Assembly: GCF_011759375.1 (NCBI RefSeq)
Contig: NZ_JAARML010000003.1
Coordinates: 682,001 to 746,000 of the forward strand
Direction: 5' to 3'
DNA from: Paraflavitalea devenefica
Lineage (GTDB): Bacteria; Bacteroidota; Bacteroidia; Chitinophagales; Chitinophagaceae
Length of the DNA stretch: 64,000 nucleotides
The notes under the pieces were generated by a model that did not search any database, had not been told where the DNA came from, and saw only the letters and a program-made list of their open reading frames with translations. The position numbers and the translations under genes are program-made. Position 1 is the first letter of the stretch. The number at the start of each line of letters is the position of its first letter. This document shows positions 54,914-63,096 of the stretch, piece by piece.

Positions 54914-55276
54914 ATGGTAAAACTCGCCAAAAGAGAAGAGCAGATCATGAAGGTATTCTGGGACCTTGAAAAAGCATTCATCAGAGAGATCATTCCTCAC
55001 CTGCCCGATCCCAAGCCTCATTATAATAGTGTAGCCACGATGGTGAAGATCCTGGAAGATAAAGGATTCCTGAGCCATGAATCTGTAGGCAATATGTACC
55101 GCTACTTTCCGGTGATCAGCCGGGAAGATTACCAGGGTCATGCCATGAAGGATATTGTGAGCCAGTATTTCGATAATTCCTACCCCCGCATGCTGGCCTA
55201 TTTTGCCAAAGAGCAAAACCTCTCCGAAGAAGAGCTGAATGAAATATTGCACATCATTAAAACAAAGAAACAATGA
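54914..55276 (+). CDS. BlaI/MecI-type repressor
   Basis: This 120-aa protein starts at MVKLAKREEQIMKVFWDLEK. The ATG at 54893 would run into the operator. The winged helix is LPDPKPHYNSVATMVKILED with KGFLSHESVGNMYRYFPVIS, and the C-terminal dimerisation helix is SEEELNEILHIIKTKKQ. It represses its own operon and is cleaved when the BlaR1-like sensor is activated. It overlaps the BlaR1 start by 4 bp (ATGA), so translation is coupled. No beta-lactamase gene follows, as is common for this pair in Bacteroidota. Confidence 0.95.
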   Translation: MVKLAKREEQIMKVFWDLEKAFIREIIPHLPDPKPHYNSVATMVKILEDKGFLSHESVGNMYRYFPVISREDYQGHAMKDIVSQYFDNSYPRMLAYFAKEQNLSEEELNEILHIIKTKKQ

Positions 55277-57723
55277 TGCCTTATATCGCCCATGTGGGTC
55301 TTATCCTGGCGGGATGCCTTATCTTTTATAAGCTGCTCCTGCAAAAAGAAACGTTCTTCCGCACGAACCGTTGGGTATTGCTGGCATGTCTGGCGCTTTC
55401 TTTCAGTCTGCCGCTTATTGAAGTGCCGCAGCAATGGTCATTCCGCCAGGCAACTATTATCACCACGGGGCAGGAAGAATTACCACCAGCGGGCGATGAG
55501 GCAACCAATTTTGTACCGGAGCAACCTGCCACTGCAGCGCCTGCCACTACCACTGCTACAACGCCCGCCCATCATGCACCGGCCTTTACGGGGCACGATG
55601 CTGCTACCTGGGCCTGGAGGTTGTACTGGGCAGGCGTTATTATTTTCGGTATCAATTTCCTGATACAACTGATCACTTTATTGTACAGGGCCTATACCAA
55701 TCCCTTTATACAGGACGGCCGCTTCCGCATTGTAGAGATAACAGGCGATAAAGCGCCCTGCTCTTTCTGGAACTGCATTTTTATCAATCCTGAAAAGTAT
55801 GATTGGGATACGTATAACCAGATCCTGCTGCACGAGAAAACCCATATAGAACAGCGGCACAGCCTTGATCTGCTGATTGCCGAGATCGTGATCATTTTCC
55901 AATGGTTCAATCCCTTTGCCTGGCAATACCGCAAGGAACTGGAGAATAACCTGGAATACCTGACCGATGATCAGTTGCTCCATCATGAGCAGGTAGAAAA
56001 AGAGTCGTACCAGATGAGCCTGCTAAAGGTATCGGCCCCGCATTTCCCTTTGCATCTTACTACGAATTATAATCAATCGCTCCTTAAAAAAAGAATAGCC
56101 ATGATGAACGTCAAAAAATCAAATGTACACACCGTCTGGAAGTACGGCTTCCTGTTGCCGGTGCTGGTATTGCTCGTATGCCTGCTGAACAAGCCGGTAG
56201 TGTATGCCCATACGCCTGTTACGGAAAAGAAAGGCAACACGAATGGGATACAGCCTGAGGACATGGATACCGAAGGTGTATGGTTTGCTACCATTAAAGA
56301 GGACAAGGTATCCATACAGTTTAGGAACGAAGACGATGACCACTCTACCAACAGCACCACCTTTACCCTGAGTGAACTGGGAGAATTGCCGAAAGACAAA
56401 GCCGGTGTGTTCACCGTTACCCGCGAAGCCGGTTCCATGCAGTTCTCCGGCCGCTTTGAAGGCGATCAGGGAATGGGCCGTTACAAATTTACACCCAATG
56501 CCAGCTTTGCCGACAACATACGCAAGGAAGGCATTGAGCTCAGGCATGATAGAGACATCATGACCTTCTTCCTGGTGAATGTAACCCAGGGTTATGTGAA
56601 AATGCTCAAGGCCAATGGTTATACAGAACTGAAACGGAATGATGTGATTCCCCTTGCTGCTATGAAAGTGGATGAAGCTTACATCCAGTCAATTAAGAAG
56701 AGTGGTATTGCAGAACTTTCCCTGCGCAACCTCATTCCCTTTAAAGCCCTTGGTATTAATGGCGATTACATAGCAGATATCCGCAAAGCCGGTTACCCGA
56801 ATGTAACGGCCAACCAGCTCATCAGTTTCAAATCACAGGGCATAGATGGAAAGTATATTGCTGACATACGCAGTTCTACTGCCGTACCGGCAAAATCATC
56901 CTCCACCTCCAAAGAGAATAAATCAAATGCTGATAGTGAGAAGAACGTAAACGTAAAAGTCAACACAAACGCAGATGTAGAGGTGTCGGCCAATAATATC
57001 GTGGCGTTTAAATCTTTGAATATAGATGCTGAATACACCCGTTCCATCAAAGAGACCGGGTTGAGCGATCTGTCGGCCAATCGGCTCATTGCCCTGAAAT
57101 CGCAACACATTACGGCCGATTATATCAAGAGCTTACAGGCAGCAGGGTTTAAAGAACTTTCTGCCAGCAATGTGATAGCCTTTAAATCTTTAGGAGTAGA
57201 TGCCGACTACGCCCGTTCCCTGAAAGAATCCGGATTGGGCGACCTCTCCCCCAACAGGCTGATTTCCCTGAAATCACAGAACGTCACAGCAGATTATATC
57301 AAAAGTCTGCAGGCAGCAGGGTTTAAGAACCTTTCGGCCAACGATGTTATCTCTATCAAATCACAGCAGATTACGCCCGAATATGTAAAATCATTTGAAG
57401 CCCTCGGGTACAAAGATATTTCTCCCCGGCAGGTGATTCCGTTGAAGTCTCTCGACGTAACGCCTGAATTCGTCAAGGGCTTCCTGGAAATGGGGTATAA
57501 GGATTTCAGCCTGAGACAGGCCGTATCCCTCAAATCACAGAACATCACACCGGCACTTATCAAAGAATATACGGCCCTGGGCTTTGAGCAGGTGTCAATC
57601 AATGAGGTCATAACAGCCAAAAGCACAGGGGCTACACCGGCCTTCATTGCATCCATGAAAGCAAAAGGACATAACCTTAAAAGCCTCCAGAAATACGTGC
57701 AGTTAAAAACAATTGTAGACTAA
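55273..57723 (+). CDS. BlaR1/MecR1-like M56 metallopeptidase sensor with long repeat tail
   Basis: This 816-aa protein is far longer than classical BlaR1. Membrane helices lie near 7-25, 33-50 and 120-145. The gluzincin motif HEKTH is at 187-191, with ENNLEYLTDDQLL as the third-ligand region. A fourth helix (VWKYGFLLPVLVLLVCLLN) lies around 290. The C-terminal part (from about 435) has about a dozen 29-residue repeats (e.g. GIAELSLRNLIPFKALGING), broken near residues 535-570 by a low-complexity linker (SSSTSKENKSNADSEKNVNV). The repeats replace the penicillin-binding sensor domain of classical BlaR1 and would lie outside the membrane. The input signal is therefore unknown. Confidence 0.88.
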   Translation: MMPYIAHVGLILAGCLIFYKLLLQKETFFRTNRWVLLACLALSFSLPLIEVPQQWSFRQATIITTGQEELPPAGDEATNFVPEQPATAAPATTTATTPAHHAPAFTGHDAATWAWRLYWAGVIIFGINFLIQLITLLYRAYTNPFIQDGRFRIVEITGDKAPCSFWNCIFINPEKYDWDTYNQILLHEKTHIEQRHSLDLLIAEIVIIFQWFNPFAWQYRKELENNLEYLTDDQLLHHEQVEKESYQMSLLKVSAPHFPLHLTTNYNQSLLKKRIAMMNVKKSNVHTVWKYGFLLPVLVLLVCLLNKPVVYAHTPVTEKKGNTNGIQPEDMDTEGVWFATIKEDKVSIQFRNEDDDHSTNSTTFTLSELGELPKDKAGVFTVTREAGSMQFSGRFEGDQGMGRYKFTPNASFADNIRKEGIELRHDRDIMTFFLVNVTQGYVKMLKANGYTELKRNDVIPLAAMKVDEAYIQSIKKSGIAELSLRNLIPFKALGINGDYIADIRKAGYPNVTANQLISFKSQGIDGKYIADIRSSTAVPAKSSSTSKENKSNADSEKNVNVKVNTNADVEVSANNIVAFKSLNIDAEYTRSIKETGLSDLSANRLIALKSQHITADYIKSLQAAGFKELSASNVIAFKSLGVDADYARSLKESGLGDLSPNRLISLKSQNVTADYIKSLQAAGFKNLSANDVISIKSQQITPEYVKSFEALGYKDISPRQVIPLKSLDVTPEFVKGFLEMGYKDFSLRQAVSLKSQNITPALIKEYTALGFEQVSINEVITAKSTGATPAFIASMKAKGHNLKSLQKYVQLKTIVD

Positions 57724-57786
57724 GCCGGTAAGTCCGGCAGAAAAGATAGTATAGCCTGAACGTCTGTAAAGACAGAGAAACAAAAA

Positions 57787-57813
57787 GCCTCCCGCATGCC
57801 GGGAGGTTTTTTT
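57787..57813. terminator. strong bidirectional terminator between blaR1 and HAD genes
   Basis: CCTCCCG / CGGGAGG form a 7-bp stem with a CATGC loop, flanked by AAAAA before and TTTTTTT after. It works on both strands: for blaR1 (+) and for the HAD gene (-). Confidence 0.92.
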
Positions 57814-57826
57814 ATGATCGACGGAA

Positions 57827-58648
57827 TTAATCAAGCGCTTCAACATATTCCCGTTGCTTTTGCAAAATCTGTTCAAAAAGATCATCATGAAGAAGGTCCT
57901 TTACAGAAGGAACAATAAAATCCGGCGCATAACCATACTGGCCAAGATCGATTTCCTTCGTCACTCCGGATAATGTCAGAACCGTAGTAAAGCCCATAGA
58001 ACCGGCGCCCAGAATATCTGTGCTCATCGTATCTCCGATCATCACCGTTTCATCGGTAGATAAACCCAGCCGCTTCCTGGCCATCCGCATCATTACAGGG
58101 CTCGGTTTGCCTACGCTGAAAGCCTGTCTGCCGGTCGCAAATTCAAGCATGGCCACAAAAGCGCCACAACCAGCCCTGTATTTACCGTTACCTATGGGGC
58201 AATTGGGGTCCAGATTCGTGGCAATCAGTTTGGCCCCATTCATGATCATATTAATGGCCTTATCTACCGATTCAAGCATAATGGTGCGTCCTTCACCAAT
58301 AATAACATAATCAGGGTGATCATCCACAATCGAAAATCCGGCATCGTGTAATTCCGCCAGTAGTCCGCCTTCACCGATAACGTAGGCAGTACCGTGAGGT
58401 GTGCGGGATGCCAGGTACCTGGCAGTGGCCATGCCGCACGTAAAAATATCTTCATCAGTTACCTCAAATCCCAGCTTGCGTAACTTATATGATACATCCC
58501 TGTTGGTGCGCTGGCTGTTATTGGTAAGGAACAGAAAAGGGTATCCTCTTTTGCGCAATGAATTGATAAAATCAACTGCACCGGGTATGGGCTCGGAACC
58601 TCTGTAAATAACGCCGTCCATGTCTATCAAAAATCCTTTCTTTTTCAT
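57827..58648 (-). CDS. HAD-IIA family phosphatase (NagD/PNPase-like)
   Basis: The protein has 273 aa. Motif I is FLIDMDGVIYRGSEPIPGA (D9, D11) and motif II is FLTNNSQRT. The C2A cap follows, then Lys in SVGKPSPVMM and motif IV as VMIGDTMSTDILGAGSMGFT. The family removes phosphate from nucleotide monophosphates, sugar phosphates or glycolytic side products. The exact substrate cannot be read. It stands alone, ends at the bidirectional terminator and is followed upstream by a 324-bp gap (58649-58972) containing only the repeat listed next. Confidence 0.93.
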   Translation of the reverse strand: MKKKGFLIDMDGVIYRGSEPIPGAVDFINSLRKRGYPFLFLTNNSQRTNRDVSYKLRKLGFEVTDEDIFTCGMATARYLASRTPHGTAYVIGEGGLLAELHDAGFSIVDDHPDYVIIGEGRTIMLESVDKAINMIMNGAKLIATNLDPNCPIGNGKYRAGCGAFVAMLEFATGRQAFSVGKPSPVMMRMARKRLGLSTDETVMIGDTMSTDILGAGSMGFTTVLTLSGVTKEIDLGQYGYAPDFIVPSVKDLLHDDLFEQILQKQREYVEALD

Positions 58649-58941
58649 AGTGTATTTTTAGATTACTGATTTATGCTGAATACAGCCGGGCTGCACAACG
58701 GTATTCATTGGCAGGCATAAAAAAACCTGTTCATCAGAGCAGGCAATCAGTTCATTAAATTCATATGGGAAATAATCAGACAGGAGCTTCAGGTGATCAT
58801 TTTGATGCGGCAGGTCACTCTTATACGTAGCAATGAAACAGGAAGGCTCGTATTTCGATGCAAATATAGTAAAAAGGTTAAACGAGTGAACTAAAAGTTC
58901 TCATTTAACAATTTACTGATGTAATATCGTTGAGTTAAAAT

Positions 58942-58966
58942 GTCACCCTGAGCCTGTCGAAGGGTG
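58942..58966 (-). repeat. REP-like palindrome / terminator near the PL6 stop
   Basis: CACCCT and AGGGTG flank GAGCCTGTCGA (full element 58942-58966). This pattern, CCCTTCGACAGGCTCAGGG on the minus strand, is a sequence seen repeatedly in many bacterial genomes as an extragenic palindrome. It lies 6 bp past the PL6 stop and could act as a terminator or mRNA end. Confidence 0.5.
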
Positions 58967-58972
58967 TTTTAT

Positions 58973-60352
58973 CTATTGCGCATCACACCCCACATCCTTA
59001 GGATACAGCATCCGCACTTTTACCGGTTGTTCTGAAAACTGATCGGCGCCTGCATCGAGCGGAGCTTTGCGTAGCTGGCCATCCCTATCACGGGTAATGC
59101 CGCGGTAGTTGTCCTTGGCTATGCCAATGGCCGGACTTCCCTTTTGCAGGTGATAAACACCGGCTGCATCTTTTACCAATAAGGGGTCAGCCTGTATATA
59201 GGCGGAATCGGGCAACTGGCCTGCACCACGGGTATTAAAAATAATATTGCCTTTCCATACCGGGCCGACGTAGAGTGGCCCTTTAATGCTGACGGCTTCG
59301 CCGCCACCCTGGATGATATTATAAGCAATGGTGATAAAAGTAGAGCCGATGCCATTGGGACGTTCGGTGCGGGTAATGTTCTCTTCGTTATTGACCAATG
59401 TATTAAACACGATCAATATCCGGTCGGGTCGGTCATGGCTGCGCAGGTCGGCGCCATCTGCCACTTCTGCACCGCCATTACCTATGTTGATGGCGGGCTT
59501 ACAGTTCTCAAAATAATTGCTGTGTATGATATGGTCGTCTCCGAAGATACGGAGGCCTGGGGTGAGGGTAAAGTAATTGCCGTATACCTCGCAGTGATTG
59601 CCATGCCGCAACGTGAATTGGGCTTTGCAATCACGGATGGTATTGTAGCGCACCGTTACAAAAGAGGCTTTCACAGAGATGAGCTCATTTTCTCCGGCAC
59701 ATTGTTCAAAGAGATTATATTCCAGCAGGCTATGACTGGCAGAGAGGCTGTAGCCGCTCAGACCGAATTGCAGGGCTTCGGCGCCATTGCCTTTTTGCGG
59801 TTTGAAATCGAAAAAATAATTGTGGTGTATCCAAAGGCGTTCAGCAATCTGGTTGCCTTCTCCCCGTATACCAATGAATTTTCCCAGGGCATTCTTATGC
59901 CGGAAGGTATTGTAATCCACCTGGTGATCGCTGCCCAGCAGACTGAGGTAATTGCCTTCCCCGGTGGTTTGAAAAACATTGCGTGTCCACCGGCAAAAGC
60001 GGGTGCCGGCCTGTGTGACGGCTTTGTCAGAAGCGTGGGTAAAAGTAAAGCCCTGTATCACGATGTAGGCGGAAGGGCCTTCTATCACAAAGCCGCCTGC
60101 TCCTGTAACTTCGGCGGCGCCGGTCTTTTGTGCGATGATGGTAATAGGTTGGGAAGCCGTTCCGCTGTTGCGGATCGTAATATTGGCAGTAGTGGTATAT
60201 ACGCCATCTGCTACCATGATCACGTCGCCTGGTTTGGCATGGTCAATAGCTGTTTGCAGGGCGGGCAGTGATTTAACAAGGATTGTTTTGGCGAACAGGT
60301 TGCCTCCGCTCATCAGCAGCAAAAGGGATAGTAAGGCGCTTATTTGTTTCAT
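58973..60352 (-). CDS. polysaccharide lyase family 6 (alginate lyase / chondroitinase B-like)
   Basis: This 459-aa protein has a signal peptide (MKQISALLSLLLLMSGGNLFA). The right-handed beta-helix is typical of PL6: LQTAIDHAKPGDVIMVADGV, TITAQKTGAAEVTG-like coils, NEFISVKASFVTVRYNTIRD-like sequence (here ELISVKASFVTVRYNTIRDC) with the catalytic Lys, then FTLRHGNHCEVYGNYF with the catalytic Arg. The metal-binding Glu/Asn ladder (NELISVK, YNTI) is present. It would cleave alginate or a related uronic polymer by beta-elimination in the periplasm. No other alginate genes are near. Confidence 0.92.
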   Translation of the reverse strand: MKQISALLSLLLLMSGGNLFAKTILVKSLPALQTAIDHAKPGDVIMVADGVYTTTANITIRNSGTASQPITIIAQKTGAAEVTGAGGFVIEGPSAYIVIQGFTFTHASDKAVTQAGTRFCRWTRNVFQTTGEGNYLSLLGSDHQVDYNTFRHKNALGKFIGIRGEGNQIAERLWIHHNYFFDFKPQKGNGAEALQFGLSGYSLSASHSLLEYNLFEQCAGENELISVKASFVTVRYNTIRDCKAQFTLRHGNHCEVYGNYFTLTPGLRIFGDDHIIHSNYFENCKPAINIGNGGAEVADGADLRSHDRPDRILIVFNTLVNNEENITRTERPNGIGSTFITIAYNIIQGGGEAVSIKGPLYVGPVWKGNIIFNTRGAGQLPDSAYIQADPLLVKDAAGVYHLQKGSPAIGIAKDNYRGITRDRDGQLRKAPLDAGADQFSEQPVKVRMLYPKDVGCDAQ

Positions 60353-60471
60353 AGTATGGCAACAATCTTAATTGTTGATGGCACAAGTACGAAAAAATAC
60401 ATCTCCCTTTTGCATGGTGGATTGGCTTTTTATGCAAGGATATTGGCCTGTGGTGGGACCGACAGGTTTTA

Positions 60472-60494
60472 GCTAACAGGTATAAGCTGTTAGC
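60472..60494. promoter_or_regulatory. 8-bp inverted repeat in the divergent gap
   Basis: GCTAACAG, a 7-bp loop, then CTGTTAGC. It lies in the 258-bp divergent region between the PL6 and propeller genes. A weak -7-like box TATCTTTA sits at 60585-60592, 18 bp before the downstream start codon. Confidence 0.35.
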
Positions 60495-60610
60495 GCCTTT
60501 GCCTGGCAAACAACTAATAGCTAAAGGCTAACTGCTCTCTCAGGTTAAGTAATTGTAAACTTGATTTTTGCAGCAGTGTTCAACTATCTTTACCGCATCA
60601 ATTGCACATT

Positions 60611-63088
60611 ATGAAGTACCTCTTCCTGTTGGGTTTCTGCAGCTTTCTGTCCCTGATGGCCGCCGCTCAAAAAAATACTGACCTTGAGAACGCATTAAAC
60701 AGCAAAAGAGTACGCCTGCCCAATGGCTGGCACCTTTTGCCCGCAGGTACTTCCCTGCCACTGGGCGACCTGCCCCTCAACCTGGCGCTTTCCCGCTCAC
60801 AAAAATGGGTGGCCGTTACCAACAACGGACAAAGCGTGCAAAGCATTCAGCTTATTGATGTGAGGAAGGAAAAGGTGGCCGACAATGTGGTAATTCCCAA
60901 ATCCTGGTACGGTCTCAAATTCAGTACCGATGAAAAATTCCTGTATGCATCGGGCGGTAATGATAACCGTATCCTCAAATATGCCATTAGCAATGGTAAG
61001 CTGCTTTTGCAGGACAGCATTGTACTCGGTAAGCCCTGGCCGGTAAGAATATCCCCGGCGGGCATTGAGATAGATGATGCGGCCGGCCTGATGTATGTGG
61101 TGACCAAGGAAAACAATGCGCTGTACATCATCAACCTTGCTACCAAACAGGTGGTGCAGCAGCTTAACCTGGGTAAAGAAGCCTACGCCTGTTTATTATC
61201 ACCCGATAAAAAAGAACTCTACATTACCCTGTGGGGAGGCGATAAAGTGCTGGTATTGGATACAAAACAACAAAAGATGACGGCAGAGATTGCCGTAGGC
61301 GATAATCCCAACGAATTATTATTGACCAAAAAAGGGACCTGGCTGTATGTGGCCAATGCCAATGACAACAGCGTGTCGGTAATTGATATCAAACAGCGCA
61401 AGGTACTGGAAGTACTCAATGCTGCCCTTTATCCGGCAGCGCCTGCAGGTACTACCTCCAACGGGCTGGCTTTATCTGCCAATGAAAAAACATTGTACGT
61501 AGCTAATGCCGATAACAATTGCCTCGCTGTATTTGATGTGAGTGAGCCGGGCTCTACACGCTCCAAAGGGTTTATTCCTGTTGGCTGGTATCCTACCAAC
61601 ATTAAAGTGATAGGCAAAAAACTATTTGTGGCCAATGGTAAAGGCTTCTCCTCCTTTGCCAATCCCAATGGGCCCAGCCCCATCCGTCCGCGCGGATCAG
61701 TGATCCGGCACCAGGCCGATAGCACGGCTGCCAAAGAAGTGGAATATATTGGCGGCCTCATGAAAGGGACGCTCTCCATTATTCCCGAACCCAATGAAGC
61801 GGCCCTCGAAGTATATTCAAAAGCAGTGTACAGGAATACGCCCTATTCAAAAGAAGGGGAGCTCACAGCACAGGGCGAAAAAGGGAATCCCATCCCTATG
61901 AAAGTAGGCGATCCCTCACCCATCAAACACGTATTCTATATTATCAAGGAAAACAGAACATACGACCAGGTGCTGAGCGATATGCCGGGCGGCAATGGTG
62001 ATACCAGCCTGCTGTTGTTTGGAAAGCATATTACGCCCAACCAGCACAAACTGGCCGGTGAATTTGTGCTGCTCGATAACTTTTATGCCGATGGTGAAGT
62101 AAGTGCGGATGGCCATAACTGGAGTACCTCAGCCCATGCTACCGACTTCCTCGAAAAGAACTGGCCCACCAGTTATGGCGGCCGGGGTGGTACATATCCC
62201 GGTGAAGGGAAGCGGGAAGCTGCCAACCCCAAAAGAGGCTTTATATGGGATTATTGTCAGCGGGCAGGTGTCACTTTCCGTACGTATGGTGAATTTGCCG
62301 ATGATGGCAAAGCCAATATACCTGTATTGGAGGGACACTTTTGTCCTTATTATACCGATTATAACTTGGCAGTAAGAGATACTACCCGGTTTTACCAGTG
62401 GCGCCGGGAGTTTGATTCACTCGTTGCCGCCGGCGCAGTGCCGCAGTTCAACAGCATGCGCTTTGGCAATAACCATACAGAAGGATTGCGAACAGGCAGA
62501 CCTAGTCCTTTTGCCCATGTGGCCGATAATGACTGGGCAGTAGGTTTATTCCTGGAGCACCTGTCTAAAAGCCCCATCTGGAAAGAGTCGGCCGTATTTA
62601 TTGTGGAAGACGATGCGCAGAATGGTCCTGATCACGTAGACGCACACCGTACGATTGCTTTTGTGGCAGGGCCTTTTGTAAAAAGGAATTTTGTAGACCA
62701 CACGATGTATTCCACTTCGTCTATGCTCAGGACTATGGAATTGATCCTCGGATTGCCGCCTATGAGCCAATACGATGCAGCAGCTACACCCATGTGGCGC
62801 AGCTTTACGGCCACACCCGACTACACGGCTTTCCGGTCGGTGCCGGTCAATGTAGACCTCAATGAAAAGAATACTGCCAATAATGCCACTGCCCGCCTGA
62901 GTGATCAATTGGATTTCACGAAGGAAGACAGGATACCCGATCTGTTGTTCAGTCAGATCATCTGGAAAGCTGTAAAAGGCGAGGAGAGTGTGATGCCGGC
63001 GCCACGCCGCAGTTCATTTGTGAAGACTGCAAAAGAAGATGAAGAGGAAGAAGAAGAGGAAAAAGAAAAAAAAGTAAGCCGTAAGTAA
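60611..63088 (+). CDS. YncE-like beta-propeller fused to alkaline-phosphatase-superfamily phosphoesterase
   Basis: The protein has 825 aa. I chose the ATG at 60611 for the signal peptide MKYLFLLGFCSFLSLMAAAQ; a TTG at 60602 would add three residues. The propeller (about 40-330) contains YVTN-type units such as KKELYITLWGGDKVLVLD, TWLYVANANDNSVSVIDIKQ and TLYVANADNNCLAVFDVS. The phosphoesterase part (about 440-730) begins IKHVFYIIKENRTYDQVL, then WSTSAHATDF, and ends VFIVEDDAQNGPDHVDAHRT. The metal-binding Asp/Glu/His pattern resembles phospholipase C-type enzymes. The tail is Glu/Lys-rich. The role may be phosphate release outside the cell. A TonB receptor gene follows after 8 bp, so uptake of the product is plausible. 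Confidence 0.86.
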   Translation: MKYLFLLGFCSFLSLMAAAQKNTDLENALNSKRVRLPNGWHLLPAGTSLPLGDLPLNLALSRSQKWVAVTNNGQSVQSIQLIDVRKEKVADNVVIPKSWYGLKFSTDEKFLYASGGNDNRILKYAISNGKLLLQDSIVLGKPWPVRISPAGIEIDDAAGLMYVVTKENNALYIINLATKQVVQQLNLGKEAYACLLSPDKKELYITLWGGDKVLVLDTKQQKMTAEIAVGDNPNELLLTKKGTWLYVANANDNSVSVIDIKQRKVLEVLNAALYPAAPAGTTSNGLALSANEKTLYVANADNNCLAVFDVSEPGSTRSKGFIPVGWYPTNIKVIGKKLFVANGKGFSSFANPNGPSPIRPRGSVIRHQADSTAAKEVEYIGGLMKGTLSIIPEPNEAALEVYSKAVYRNTPYSKEGELTAQGEKGNPIPMKVGDPSPIKHVFYIIKENRTYDQVLSDMPGGNGDTSLLLFGKHITPNQHKLAGEFVLLDNFYADGEVSADGHNWSTSAHATDFLEKNWPTSYGGRGGTYPGEGKREAANPKRGFIWDYCQRAGVTFRTYGEFADDGKANIPVLEGHFCPYYTDYNLAVRDTTRFYQWRREFDSLVAAGAVPQFNSMRFGNNHTEGLRTGRPSPFAHVADNDWAVGLFLEHLSKSPIWKESAVFIVEDDAQNGPDHVDAHRTIAFVAGPFVKRNFVDHTMYSTSSMLRTMELILGLPPMSQYDAAATPMWRSFTATPDYTAFRSVPVNVDLNEKNTANNATARLSDQLDFTKEDRIPDLLFSQIIWKAVKGEESVMPAPRRSSFVKTAKEDEEEEEEEKEKKVSRK

Positions 63089-63096
63089 ACGCAGTC

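Noticed and set aside
58942..58966. Possible insertion-sequence end
   Set aside because: It is a short palindrome with no transposase or target duplication nearby; it fits an extragenic repeat or terminator better.
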